Counted from the stretch's first letter, positions 15,108 through 23,130 are shown. The stretch: 32,388 nucleotides of DNA from CAYWMD01 sp964458575 (GCA_964458575.1 CAYWMD010000071.1:1-32388); one strand, 5' to 3'. The notes: generated from the letters alone by a model not told the origin. Numbers and translations are program-made.

Positions 15108-16004
15108 ATGCGCGTGTTGATTGTCGGCTGTGGCTACGTTGGTTTGCCGCTCGGAGCGGAACTGGCGGGGCGCGGCCATGAAGTTTTCGGGCTGCGACGC
15201 TCGGCGGATGCTGACGCGGCCCTGAAAGCGGCGCGCATCTCTCCGTTGCACGCGGACATCAGCCGTTACGAATCCCTGGCCGCGCTGCCCACGGGTTTCG
15301 ATTGGGTCGTGAACTGTGCGGCATCGGGCGGAGGCGACGCGGACGCATATCGCCAGCTTTATCTGCAAGGCACGCAAAACTTGATCGCGTGGCTGGGCGC
15401 GATGGGGCCGAAGAAGTTCGTTTACACCAGCAGCACGGGTGTTTATGGGCAGAACGACGGCGCGGTGGTCAAAGAAACCAGCCCCACCGAACCGGCAACC
15501 GAAACCGCAAAGGTTCTCGTCGAGGCGGAAACTGTTCTGCTCGCTGCGGCGCGGGAGACGAAGTTTCCTGCCGTCGTGTTGCGCGTGGCGGGCATTTACG
15601 GGCCGGACCGCGGCTACCTGCTCAAGCAGTATTTGAAAAACGACGCGCGCCTCGAAGGCAACGGCGGACGCATCCTCAACATGATTCATCGCGACGATTT
15701 GATCGGCGTGATCATCGCGGCCCTCCAAAGCGGGCGGCCCGGCGAAATTTACAACGCCGTGGACGATGAGCCGGTGAGCCAGTTCACTTTTTTTGAATGG
15801 CTGGCCGGCACGCTGGGTAAGGACTTGCCGCCGTCCGCGCCGGACGACGCGGAGGTGAATCGCAAACGCGGTGTGACGAACAAGCGCGTGTCGAATCGCC
15901 GGCTCAAGATGGAGCTGGGCTATCAGTTCAAGTATCCGAACTTCCGCAAGGGCTACACGGCGGAAATCATGCGACTGGAAGCCGCGGGGGAGTTGAACCT
16001 CTGA
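15108..16004 (+). CDS. NAD-dependent epimerase/dehydratase (extended SDR)
   Basis: A 298-aa cytoplasmic SDR-family protein. The dinucleotide-binding motif is at the N-terminus: RVLIVGCGYVGLPLG, with glycines G7, G9 and G12. The central strand VYTSSTGVYG (105-114) carries the serine region of the active site. The usual Y-x-x-x-K is not intact. The segment is ETSPTEPATETAKVLVEAE, with K135 present but T131 where Tyr is expected. It resembles the YeeZ-type branch of atypical SDRs, in which catalytic residues vary. Annotation as sugar-nucleotide epimerase would therefore be unsafe. It is followed at 18 nt by the BNR_4 gene on the same strand and may share its transcript. Confidence 0.82.
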   Translation: MRVLIVGCGYVGLPLGAELAGRGHEVFGLRRSADADAALKAARISPLHADISRYESLAALPTGFDWVVNCAASGGGDADAYRQLYLQGTQNLIAWLGAMGPKKFVYTSSTGVYGQNDGAVVKETSPTEPATETAKVLVEAETVLLAAARETKFPAVVLRVAGIYGPDRGYLLKQYLKNDARLEGNGGRILNMIHRDDLIGVIIAALQSGRPGEIYNAVDDEPVSQFTFFEWLAGTLGKDLPPSAPDDAEVNRKRGVTNKRVSNRRLKMELGYQFKYPNFRKGYTAEIMRLEAAGELNL

Positions 16005-16022
16005 ACAAAACATCATTGATCC

Positions 16023-17426
16023 ATGAAAGTTCTCCAAATCATCCCCGCCTTGCTTGCGACCGGACTCGCACTGGCCGAACCGCGCCCCAAGGACGACGGC
16101 TACCGCGGCATCTGGTATTTCAACCAGGCAACGAAGGACGAATACAAATTTAAATACAGCGGCGGGTTTGCGACGTATCCGCAGCAACACGCGCCCATTG
16201 CCATCTACTGCAAAGCCGTCAACAAAACCTTCTTTTGTTACGGCGGCACGACAGCCCGCGATGCCAAGGACAAACAGGAATTGCTCCACATGGTTTCGTA
16301 TCTCGACCACGCCACCGGCCAGGTGCCGCGGCCAACCATCCTGTTGAACAAAAACACCAGCGACGCGCACGACAATCCGACGATCAGCATTGATGACGCA
16401 GGTTACATCTGGATTTTCTCGTCGTCGCACGGCACGTCGCGGCCGTCGTTCATTCATCGCAGTGTGAAGCCCTATTCCGTGGATGAATTCGAACTCGTGC
16501 GGGAGACGAACTTTTCCTACACGCAACCGTGGCATGTTCCCGGCGAGGGCTTTCTCTTTCTGCATACGCGCTACGGCGGCGGAAAGTCGCTGGGCATCAA
16601 CGCGGCGCGTTGTCTCTTCTGGATGACGAGCATTGACGGCGTGAAGTGGAGCGAGCCGGAGATGCTCGCCGGCATCGAGTTGGGCGATTACCAGATCAGT
16701 TGGCGCAACGGCGGTCGCGTGGCGACGGCGTTTGACTTTCATCCCGCACCGGTCGGGCTGAACGCGCGCGCGAACATTTACTATCTCGAAACCCGTGACT
16801 TCGGGAAAAGCTGGCAGACGGTAGATGGCCAGGCCGTGACCTTGCCGGTCAAAACGACCAACAGCCTGGCCCTGGTTTACAACTCCCGCGCCGACGGCAA
16901 GCTGGTTTACCTGAAAGACCTGAACTTCGACGCCGCGGGCCGCCCGGTGATTTTGTTCCTGACGAGCAAGGGCTTTGAACCCGGACCGGAGAATGGCCCG
17001 CGGCAGTGGCAAACTGCGCGTTGGACGGGCCAACAATGGGAGTTCCGCGACTTGACCACGTCACAGAACAATTACGACCACGGCTCACTCTACATCGAGG
17101 CCGACGGCACGTGGCGCGTCATTGCGCCGACCGAACCCGGTCCGCAGCCTTACAATCCGGGCGGCGAAATGGCGATGTGGACGAGTTCCAATCGCGGCAA
17201 ATCGTGGAAGAAGGTGAAACAACTCACCCACGACAGTCCGCGCAACCACACTTACGCGCGTCGTCCGTTGAATGCGCATCCGGATTTCTATGCGCTGTGG
17301 GCCGACGGTCACGGACGCCAGCCGTCCGAATCCTTTCTCTATTTCACCAACCAGAAAGGCGACCACGTGTGGCGTCTGCCGGCAAAGATGGACGCGGATT
17401 TTGCGAAGCCGGACATTGCGTGGTAA
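16023..17426 (+). CDS. Exported BNR_4-type beta-propeller protein
   Basis: A 467-aa secreted protein with a signal peptide (residues 1-19, ending LALA-E). The mature N-terminus reads DDGYRGIWYFNQ, then SGGFATYPQQHAPIAIY and TFFCYGG, which is the typical opening of BNR_4 repeat proteins. Aspartate-box-like turns are visible: SIDGVKW, TRDFGKSW and SSNRGKSW. Such propellers occur in sialidase-like hydrolases and in some polysaccharide lyases (ulvan lyase families have this fold), so a role on an acidic glycan is possible but not shown. Catalytic residues cannot be assigned by eye. The start ATG lies 19 bases after the SDR stop. Confidence 0.82.
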   Translation: MKVLQIIPALLATGLALAEPRPKDDGYRGIWYFNQATKDEYKFKYSGGFATYPQQHAPIAIYCKAVNKTFFCYGGTTARDAKDKQELLHMVSYLDHATGQVPRPTILLNKNTSDAHDNPTISIDDAGYIWIFSSSHGTSRPSFIHRSVKPYSVDEFELVRETNFSYTQPWHVPGEGFLFLHTRYGGGKSLGINAARCLFWMTSIDGVKWSEPEMLAGIELGDYQISWRNGGRVATAFDFHPAPVGLNARANIYYLETRDFGKSWQTVDGQAVTLPVKTTNSLALVYNSRADGKLVYLKDLNFDAAGRPVILFLTSKGFEPGPENGPRQWQTARWTGQQWEFRDLTTSQNNYDHGSLYIEADGTWRVIAPTEPGPQPYNPGGEMAMWTSSNRGKSWKKVKQLTHDSPRNHTYARRPLNAHPDFYALWADGHGRQPSESFLYFTNQKGDHVWRLPAKMDADFAKPDIAW

Positions 17427-17445
17427 GCTGCTTAGAAGACCTCAC

Positions 17446-17682
17446 GTGGAAACGAACGCAATAATATCAGTGATCGGTTTTATTGCAGGAGGAGTGTTCC
17501 TTCTCGTCGCGCTGTTCTCGACACTCTCCAAGGTTACGCTTGTTTTGTTCAATCCTTGGCTATTACGGCAGGTCAGATACCAAAACACACCGAGGACATT
17601 TACAGCGGTTGTGCTGCTTTATTGGCTGCTTGGCATTCTCGGCGTGGGCGCTGCCATCGCGAGTCTTGGCGGACTGTTTTGA
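17446..17682 (+). CDS. Small membrane protein, unknown function
   Basis: A 78-aa hydrophobic protein starting at a GTG, with AGAAG about 9 bases upstream. Two transmembrane segments are visible: IISVIGFIAGGVFLLVALF near the N-terminus and AVVLLYWLLGILGVGAAIA near the C-terminus. They are joined by a short basic loop (R-Q-V-R-Y-Q). I recognise no family. It begins a stretch of about 1 kb that is AT-richer than the surroundings and holds three small membrane proteins. The GTG start is the only reasonable one before the first helix. Confidence 0.6.
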   Translation: METNAIISVIGFIAGGVFLLVALFSTLSKVTLVLFNPWLLRQVRYQNTPRTFTAVVLLYWLLGILGVGAAIASLGGLF

Positions 17683-17771
17683 AGATTGAGTTTGAGATGC
17701 GCGGGTCACCTGACATAAGAATAGTCCGACGTTTGCATCGTCAGTTTAAATGTTAACTGTCTCCGAGCGTT

Positions 17772-18104
17772 ATGAGCGCAAACACACCTTCAAAGATTCC
17801 CCGCTGGAAGTTTTGGTTACGCGTCGTTGCCGTCCTAGTTGGTCTTTATATCGGCGGCTACTTCGTTCTCATGGATCGGCATTTACCTACTTCTCCATTC
17901 CGAGCGGCCAATGATTATTTCGAATCCTCATTTCGTTGGACGGCCAAGCAGCGCGCTGGTAAGAGCACAGGATCGGAGACTCATTTTCCCGAGGTCACGA
18001 TTTGGAACGTGATCTACCGGCCACTGGACAGCGTTTACTTCCGTGTGTTCCCTAGAGGGGACGCTGAGCTGGCGCATTTGAGAAAGTTGGGGTATTACAA
18101 ATAA
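17772..18104 (+). CDS. Small single-pass membrane protein, unknown function
   Basis: A 110-aa protein. Residues 1-15 are basic, and a transmembrane helix follows at about 16-36 (VVAVLVGLYIGGYFVLM). The remaining 70 residues (RAANDYFESSFRWTAKQR, then VIYRPLDSVYFRVFP) are probably outside the cytoplasm and contain several aromatics. No known family is recognised. Codon choice is less GC-biased than in neighbouring metabolic genes. There is no clear Shine-Dalgarno site before the ATG. Confidence 0.6.
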   Translation: MSANTPSKIPRWKFWLRVVAVLVGLYIGGYFVLMDRHLPTSPFRAANDYFESSFRWTAKQRAGKSTGSETHFPEVTIWNVIYRPLDSVYFRVFPRGDAELAHLRKLGYYK

Positions 18105-18187
18105 GGATCGCCAACGCAAGGACAGGCGGAACCTTGCGCCGACCATGTAATTATTTCATCCTTTCATTACACGTTAAGGAACACACC

Positions 18188-18406
18188 ATGAAAAATCTGA
18201 AGACGCAAATCGGAGTCTCGATGGCTTTGGGTGCTTTGTCGTTGCTCGCCGGTTTGGCGACTCACTTGGCGCTGACCGACATTTATCACGGCGAGGCGGA
18301 CGTTACACTGGAGTGGAGCATCGTGCGCGTGTGTGCCTTGATTTTTTTGACCTTCATCGGCACAACGCTTTTTACGCTCCGACGCGCATTGAAAGCGATG
18401 ACTTGA
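18188..18406 (+). CDS. Small two-helix membrane protein, unknown function
   Basis: A 72-aa protein starting at an ATG with a good AAGGA ribosome binding site (18176-18180, 7-base spacing). That site decides against the longer reading from a TTG at 18134. Two hydrophobic segments are visible: IGVSMALGALSLLAGLATHL and VRVCALIFLTFIGTTLFTL, separated by an acidic loop (H-G-E-A-D). The C-terminus is basic (R-R-A-L-K). No family is recognised. It is the third of three small membrane proteins in the AT-richer block. Confidence 0.65.
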   Translation: MKNLKTQIGVSMALGALSLLAGLATHLALTDIYHGEADVTLEWSIVRVCALIFLTFIGTTLFTLRRALKAMT

Positions 18407-18527
18407 GCAGGTGGTCAGCGATCAGTCCTGAAAACATCCCGGCTCGGCAAAGCCCATCGACTCCTGCGCCGAAAGAATTTCATTTTCAACCGGCGCGAAG
18501 CCGACACAATAGCCGGGCTTTAATTTT

Positions 18528-18983
18528 ATGACTTTGGACGATGCTCAACGACAGAAGGTCGCCGCCTGGATTGCGGAGGGACTCAAGCTCTCGGAAATCC
18601 AGAACCGGCTCGCGTCGGAACTCGGACTGCGCGTGACCTACATGGAGGTGCGCCTGCTGGTGGACGATCTCAAACTCACGCCGAAGGATCCGGAGCGCCC
18701 CAAAATCCCTGACCTCGCCGCCACGACCGCCGCGCCAGCCGCGCCGACTGAACCGAAACCGGCCACCGGTGGCGTTTCGGTGAGCGTGGCTGAGATTGCC
18801 CGGCCCGGCGCCGTCGTCAGCGGTCAGGTGACTTTCAGCGACGGCCAGCAGGCCGAATGGTATCTGGACCAGACGGGGCGGCTCGGCGTCGTTCCCAAGC
18901 AACAGGGTTACAAACCCTCGCCCGCCGACGTGCAGCAATTTCAAATGGCTCTCGAACGCGAAATGCAGAAGTTGGGATTTTGA
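18528..18983 (+). CDS. Conserved hypothetical protein, helical N-terminus and beta C-terminus
   Basis: A 151-aa protein I cannot place in a named family. Residues 1-52 look like a compact helical module (AWIAEGLKLSEIQNRLASEL, then VTYMEVRLLVDDLKL), similar in outline to a helix-turn-helix that reads a repetitive ligand. Residues 53-80 are an Ala/Pro/Thr-rich linker. Residues 81-151 form a beta-rich unit (VVSGQVTFSDGQQAEWYLD, then GRLGVV) with a helical tail. No signal peptide or membrane helix is present, so it is probably cytoplasmic. It stands apart, with about 120 bases upstream and a REP pair downstream. Confidence 0.7.
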   Translation: MTLDDAQRQKVAAWIAEGLKLSEIQNRLASELGLRVTYMEVRLLVDDLKLTPKDPERPKIPDLAATTAAPAAPTEPKPATGGVSVSVAEIARPGAVVSGQVTFSDGQQAEWYLDQTGRLGVVPKQQGYKPSPADVQQFQMALEREMQKLGF

Positions 18984-19046
18984 AAGCTTAAAACCTGATC
19001 CAATGAACTTGAAACGCCCCGGCATCGCACCATTGTCTTCGTGGTG

Positions 19047-19206
19047 TTCTCCCTCACCCTAACCCTCTCCCGCTGGGAGAGAGAACAGCCATCGTCCGTT
19101 TCACTTTGTCCAACGATCAGCCGCCGACGTCAGTCGAGCTATATTTCAAACCACCGGAGAACGCTTCTCCCTCGCCCAGCGGGAGAGGGCCGGGGTGAGG
19201 GAGAAA
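19047..19206. repeat. Inverted pair of CTCTCCC-type REP units (MITE/REPIN-like)
   Basis: A plus-oriented unit at 19047-19085 (TTCTCCCTCACCC leader, hairpin CTCTCCC-GCT-GGGAGAG) and a minus-oriented unit at about 19165-19206 enclose about 80 bases of unrelated sequence. The pair could fold into one long stem. It lies between convergent genes (hypothetical at 18528 and VOC protein at 19233), a usual place for such elements. No coding capacity. Confidence 0.85.
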
Positions 19207-19232
19207 TGCCACGTCGAGCGTTAAACTTGAGC

Positions 19233-19601
19233 TTACCGAGGCGGCGTGAACAGTTCGATGAAATGGCCGTCCGGGTCGCACAAAAAAATCTGCCACGCGC
19301 CGTCGGGCCGCTGCTTCTTGAGACGAAACTGCGCGCCGGTTTTTTTCAGGTGTTCCTCCCATGCCTCGATGTCGTCCACCTGCAGGGCGAAATGGTTGCT
19401 GCGGCTGCCGGAAGCCGCGGCTGGCTCGCGCCGCCCGATCAGGTGCAATTCCTGGTTCGTGCCCAGCCGGAACCAGGCGCCGGGAAAATCAAACGCCGGA
19501 CGCGGCATGGCCTCCAACTGCAGGACGGTGCGATAGAATTCACAACTGCGCTCCACGTCCGCAACGGGCACGGCCACGTGGTTCAACTCATGGATTTTCA
19601 T
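19233..19601 (-). CDS. VOC (glyoxalase/dioxygenase) family protein
   Basis: A 122-aa single-module VOC protein. The fold is recognisable from MKIHELNHVAVPVADVERSC at the start, FRLGTNQELHLIG in the middle, NHFALQVDDIEAWEEHL, and the ending FLCDPDGHFIELFTPP. Metal-ligand candidates are H8, the His of ELHLIG, the His of NHFAL and the Glu of GHFIELF, so an active metal centre is likely. The reaction cannot be named; relatives include glyoxalase I, fosfomycin-resistance and extradiol dioxygenase proteins. I start at the ATG whose product begins MKIHEL; the frame is open further upstream, to 19769, but that part is not family-like. Confidence 0.85.
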   Translation of the reverse strand: MKIHELNHVAVPVADVERSCEFYRTVLQLEAMPRPAFDFPGAWFRLGTNQELHLIGRREPAAASGSRSNHFALQVDDIEAWEEHLKKTGAQFRLKKQRPDGAWQIFLCDPDGHFIELFTPPR

Positions 19602-19820
19602 GACCGGCAGAGTGCCATGCCTGGGCATAAACAATCCAGCCTTTGGAAAAGGGGCGCGGGTCTGAATTTGGATAGTAGCGCAGCATGGCAGATCATCAAT
19701 CTGCGCCACGAAATCAGGAATCTGACGCAAACAAGCGCAGCCTGGCCGTAAGTTCCAAGTCCGGTACAAAAAGCACCGGGCACGTCCAGAAGTGGTTTGG
19801 ACTTCCGAACGCGCCCGGTT

Positions 19821-19854
19821 GTCAGGCCGAGGGAGGTCGTGGGGGCGGCCTGAC
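19821..19854 (-). terminator. Hairpin just downstream of the triple-repeat protein gene
   Basis: A perfect 9-bp inverted repeat, GTCAGGCCG (19821-19829) and CGGCCTGAC (19846-19854), with a 16-base loop begins 3 bases past the stop of the minus-strand gene ending at 19857. Its position suits a transcription terminator or mRNA stabiliser, but no T-run follows on the minus strand. Confidence 0.5.
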
Positions 19855-19856
19855 GA

Positions 19857-20687
19857 TTACGGTTTGGCCACCGACAGTTCGGTTGGCTTTTGCACCGGTG
19901 CCTCCGCGCGGGCAATCCGGTTCACGACGTTCACGCCGTTCACTTCTTCGTAACTGAGAACCAGTTCGTCGCCGGGCTTCAGGTCGCTCATCTGCCCGTC
20001 GGTTTTGCCGTTGAGCACGATGGCACAATCATCGGCCAGGTTGAACTTCTTTGCGCCGAACAGGTGTTTGGCCTTGATCGTCCGATCCGTCAGGTCAATG
20101 GCCGTGACGTCGCCGGTGAACGTGGCGCTGGTCTGCTCAATGCGCCGGGCCGTGGCCGTTTTGTCGGGCGATTCGTAGATGACCGTCACCCAGTGGCCGG
20201 GTTTCACATCCGCTAGGGTGCCCGTTCGCTCATCGCGCAACAGGACCCGGCAATCACCCGCGATCTCAAACTTTCGGTTCATCGTGCGGTGATGCACCGT
20301 GAGGGTGCGCTTCTCCGGGTCAATGGCTTTGACCATGCCCGCGTAACGGAGGGGGATTTGTTCGACGCGGTCCGCCACGAGCACACCACGGGCGCTTTCG
20401 TAGCTGACCTTGACTTTCTGGCCCGGTCGCAGGCCGTTGACCTTGTCCGCTTTCCGGTCCACGAACGCGTACGCGCAGTTGTCGCCGAGGTTGAACTCCT
20501 TGCTCAGGAAGATTCCCTTCACCTTGAGTTGATGTTCATCCCGGTCAACTGACATGACCGTTCCCGTGTAGGTTTTTTCGTTTTTGTTGGCCGTGGCCGG
20601 TTGGTCTGCCGACGCCCTCATCGCCGCAATCGCCGTCAGCGCAGATACGGCACACGCCGTCCATGTGCGATAGGTAGTAGTTTTCAT
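19857..20687 (-). CDS. Exported protein with three tandem beta-repeats
   Basis: A 276-aa protein of unknown function with a signal peptide (about residues 1-27, ending A-S-A-D). The mature part is three tandem copies of a 75-residue module at about 39-110, 114-185 and 189-260. Each module opens with [TF]xGxVxxID (or SVD), has a central [KR][KEF]F-x-[LI]-x-x-[DN]C strand and a PG-x-x-V turn (RPGQKVKVSY, KPGHWVTVIY, KPGDELVLSY), and ends [RV]-[IV]-[AE]. This resembles small OB-like or DUF5666-type modules. One Cys per module is conserved. I start at the ATG at 20687; a purine-rich GGGAGGCGAGGAG lies 17 bases upstream, which is rather far, and a TTG at 20723 is the alternative. Confidence 0.75.
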   Translation of the reverse strand: MKTTTYRTWTACAVSALTAIAAMRASADQPATANKNEKTYTGTVMSVDRDEHQLKVKGIFLSKEFNLGDNCAYAFVDRKADKVNGLRPGQKVKVSYESARGVLVADRVEQIPLRYAGMVKAIDPEKRTLTVHHRTMNRKFEIAGDCRVLLRDERTGTLADVKPGHWVTVIYESPDKTATARRIEQTSATFTGDVTAIDLTDRTIKAKHLFGAKKFNLADDCAIVLNGKTDGQMSDLKPGDELVLSYEEVNGVNVVNRIARAEAPVQKPTELSVAKP

Positions 20688-20750
20688 AAAGGATAAGATG
20701 ACATCTCCTCGCCTCCCGTTCAACTTAGGCCGTCAACCAACCGTCCGCCG

Positions 20751-22289
20751 TCACTGGGCCCGAATCCGGAAGAAGCGATTGCTGAACGAGATAGGCAGAG
20801 TCGCCTGGTGAACCGCCGTGGTCAGCATCCCGGCCCAGGAAAGCGCGGGAAGCACCGTGGACTGTTCCACCACAAACGGCGGTGAACCACCCGTCCAGGT
20901 CAGGCTGACGTTGGTTCCGGTCCGCGCGATGGCAAGGGCAATGGCCGGCGTGACTGAGATGACCACGGCGTCGTAAGCAACCGCATGAACGCCGTCGTCC
21001 GCGCTGAGCATCAGGGTGTAAACCCCTGGCGCGCTGAACGTGGCCGAGGTGTTGGTCTGCGCGGGGTTGCTAAAAGTCACCGTGCCCGGGCCCGAATAAA
21101 GTTTCCATTGGTTCGTGGTCGGCGGTCCGGTGGAACTGATGAAGCCCGGCAACTGCGCGGACTGGTTCACGGCCATGGTCTGATCCGGTCCGGCATCGAC
21201 CACGGGCGCGCCCGCGGAACGCGGACCTTCGGTCGGCCCGGTGGTTTGAATGACCTCAAAGTTCGTGATGCCAATGCCGACGCTGGCAAGGTTGTTGAAC
21301 GCACTGCCCCAACGATCATCCGGCGTGATGGAAATCGAGAAGAACGAACTGCTGTTGTCCGAAACCATCGCGCCGTATTTCTTCAAGCCCAGCAGCAGCG
21401 CTTTTTCCTCCTTCGTCCAGCCCGAGGGAATCGCGTAGCTGGCCTTGAGCCGCAACCGCTGGCCCATCGCGGGATAATTCGTCTGCGCGGCGGACACCGC
21501 GCCGGCATGATGCGTGGCGGGGTAGATGTGCTGGTTGCGCGATTTCACGACGACGAGCCGGCACGCGTGTTCGACCATGCCGCGCTGACATTCATCGTAG
21601 CGCACCAGCGCGGGAAACATCGGGAAGCCTGCGGCATCGCCGGAAGTCCAGTTGTCCGGGCGCAGCGCATTCGTGTTCAGATGGAACATCGCGCCGTTGG
21701 TCGCATACCAGTTCGGGCCGTTACGCAACGTGCGCCAGGTTTCAAAAATCTTCCCGCTCTCGGGCTGCACGGTGATGGAATGGCGGTCACCGCCGTCATC
21801 GGTCTGCTGGTGATCGGTCAGTGACAGCCCCGTCTGCGTCGGCCAGCCCTCGATCGGCAGGTTGGACGAAATCGGATACAGCCCGTTTGGAAAAGTTCCA
21901 CCATTCAAGTCAGATTCGTCCGGATAGCCGTTCGTAAAGGAGACGGTAACGAGCGGCTGATTGGACGGCACGAGCACAAAGTTCATTTCCTGGAACAACC
22001 TCAGCCTCCGGTTTGCGGCTGAAGGCACATTCAAGTTGATTTGCGCAATCATCGCGTCCGAGTTCGCCAGCAGCGGGCGGCGCGAGATGTCTTCGTTCCA
22101 CGGATTTGTCGTCGGGAAAATTTGCATGGCCGCGACCATCGCGTCGGCGTTCGTCGTGTTGAACAGGACGGAATTCGGCACGACGGGCGGCGGGCCGAGG
22201 AGGCGGCCCTCGTGGTTGATGCGCTCGGCAACGGCCGTGGCAGCCAGGCAGCCCAGGACAACGAACGCAATTCGCCGGCGGTATTTCAT
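20751..22289 (-). CDS. Secreted protein with PKD-like domain
   Basis: A 512-aa secreted protein with a signal peptide (1-21, ending AVA-E). Residues about 45-350 form a domain I know only as a recurring secreted module without a settled function. Its marks are FPTTNPWNEDIS, GDRHSITVQPESGKIFETW, the A-L-R-P-D-N-W-T-S segment, PALVRYDECQRG, IYPATHHAGAVS and MGQRLRLKASY. Residues about 365-455 are a PKD-like beta-sandwich (VVDAGPDQTMAVNQS, ending VYTLMLSADDG). The last 60 residues (VSLTWTGGSPPFVVEQS ... RFFRIRAQ) are the kind of C-terminal strand module common in verrucomicrobial exported proteins. Histidine-rich IYPATHHAG could be a binding or active site, but this is a guess. Confidence 0.78.
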   Translation of the reverse strand: MKYRRRIAFVVLGCLAATAVAERINHEGRLLGPPPVVPNSVLFNTTNADAMVAAMQIFPTTNPWNEDISRRPLLANSDAMIAQINLNVPSAANRRLRLFQEMNFVLVPSNQPLVTVSFTNGYPDESDLNGGTFPNGLYPISSNLPIEGWPTQTGLSLTDHQQTDDGGDRHSITVQPESGKIFETWRTLRNGPNWYATNGAMFHLNTNALRPDNWTSGDAAGFPMFPALVRYDECQRGMVEHACRLVVVKSRNQHIYPATHHAGAVSAAQTNYPAMGQRLRLKASYAIPSGWTKEEKALLLGLKKYGAMVSDNSSSFFSISITPDDRWGSAFNNLASVGIGITNFEVIQTTGPTEGPRSAGAPVVDAGPDQTMAVNQSAQLPGFISSTGPPTTNQWKLYSGPGTVTFSNPAQTNTSATFSAPGVYTLMLSADDGVHAVAYDAVVISVTPAIALAIARTGTNVSLTWTGGSPPFVVEQSTVLPALSWAGMLTTAVHQATLPISFSNRFFRIRAQ

Positions 22290-22406
22290 GCGGATGAACC
22301 AGTTTAGAGCGGGACACGGCGGAAATCAAAGGGAAGCCCGGTGATTTTCCACACGCCGCATGCACGCGCTCGACTCGACCATCCCAACCCGTTAACGTGA
22401 TTGCGC

Positions 22407-23060
22407 ATGGATTCGCGAATGCTCGTTGACGGTTTGATCATGTATCTCGGATTGGTCGTGCTGCTGACCTTTCACGAGTATGGCCACGCCTGGATGGCGG
22501 CGAAATGCGGCGACGACACGGCGAAAGACCAGGGTCGCTGCTCGCTCAATCCGTTGGTGCATATTGATCCCATCGGCACGGTGCTGATTCCCCTGGCGAT
22601 GATCTTCCTCTCGATGTCCGGCTCCGGCGCGGCGAGCTTTCTGGTCGGCTGGGCCAGGCCGGTGCCGGTCAACATCTCGAATCTGCGCAATCCACGGATT
22701 GATGACATCTTCGTTTCGATGGCCGGGCCGTGGATGAATCTGTTGCTGGCAGTGGCGTTGGTGGGCCTGGCGCGCATCGGCGTGCTGGCCGGCGCCGATG
22801 GCATGACGGAGTTCTGCATCCAGACGGCCTATCTCAGCCTGCTCCTGTGTTTCTTCAACTTGATTCCCATCCCGCCGCTGGACGGCTCGCACGTGTTGCG
22901 CAATCTGATCGGCATGAGTTACGAGACGTACTGGCAACTGGCGCGGTACGGTTTCCTCGCCGTGATCCTGGTATTGCAAATCCCGTATGTGCGGATCGCG
23001 TTAGGCTACGTGACGATCACTACGCTGCAAATCATGAGCCGGTGGTTTGGCCTGATGTGA
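22407..23060 (+). CDS. Site-2 protease family (M50) membrane metalloprotease
   Basis: A 217-aa membrane protein of the compact M50 branch (FtsH-independent site-2 protease homologues without a PDZ domain). The zinc site is H23-E24-x-x-H27 (TFHEYGHAW), with the second motif NLIPIPPLDG providing D159. Hydrophobic segments around residues 8-30, 55-70, 103-122, 138-155 and 178-215 fit a polytopic inner-membrane enzyme. GWARPVPVN (81-89) is also typical. These proteases cut transmembrane segments of regulatory or signal peptides; no target is apparent nearby. I start at the ATG at 22407; a TTG two codons earlier is possible. Confidence 0.9.
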   Translation: MDSRMLVDGLIMYLGLVVLLTFHEYGHAWMAAKCGDDTAKDQGRCSLNPLVHIDPIGTVLIPLAMIFLSMSGSGAASFLVGWARPVPVNISNLRNPRIDDIFVSMAGPWMNLLLAVALVGLARIGVLAGADGMTEFCIQTAYLSLLLCFFNLIPIPPLDGSHVLRNLIGMSYETYWQLARYGFLAVILVLQIPYVRIALGYVTITTLQIMSRWFGLM

Positions 23061-23093
23061 GCGCGCGGTGCTGCCGGCCGACTGAATTGTCCT

Positions 23094-23121
23094 TTGACAG
23101 GTCCGCGTTAGGCGGCAGAAT
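23094..23121 (+). promoter_or_regulatory. Sigma-70 type promoter of the exported-enzyme operon
   Basis: A perfect TTGACA (23094-23099), a 16-base spacer and CAGAAT (23116-23121) end 9 bases before the ATG at 23131. The transcript would have almost no leader, in line with the absence of a Shine-Dalgarno site. It sits at the head of the six-gene same-strand block. Confidence 0.5.
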
Positions 23122-23130
23122 CCCCGGGTT

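Noticed and set aside
15027..17036. A 669-codon open frame on the minus strand opposite the SDR and BNR_4 genes
   Set aside because: It is antisense to two clear protein families, is rich in Arg/Ala/His as expected of a GC-rich shadow frame, and has no recognisable domain.
17430..18190. Possible integron cassettes with attC sites around the small membrane proteins
   Set aside because: I looked for paired RYYYAAC/GTTRRRY cores and an integrase and found neither; a few GTTA words are too short to count.
19685..19957. A 90-codon plus-strand frame next to the VOC gene
   Set aside because: It overlaps the 3' end of the minus-strand triple-repeat gene and a hairpin and has low-complexity Gly/Arg composition.
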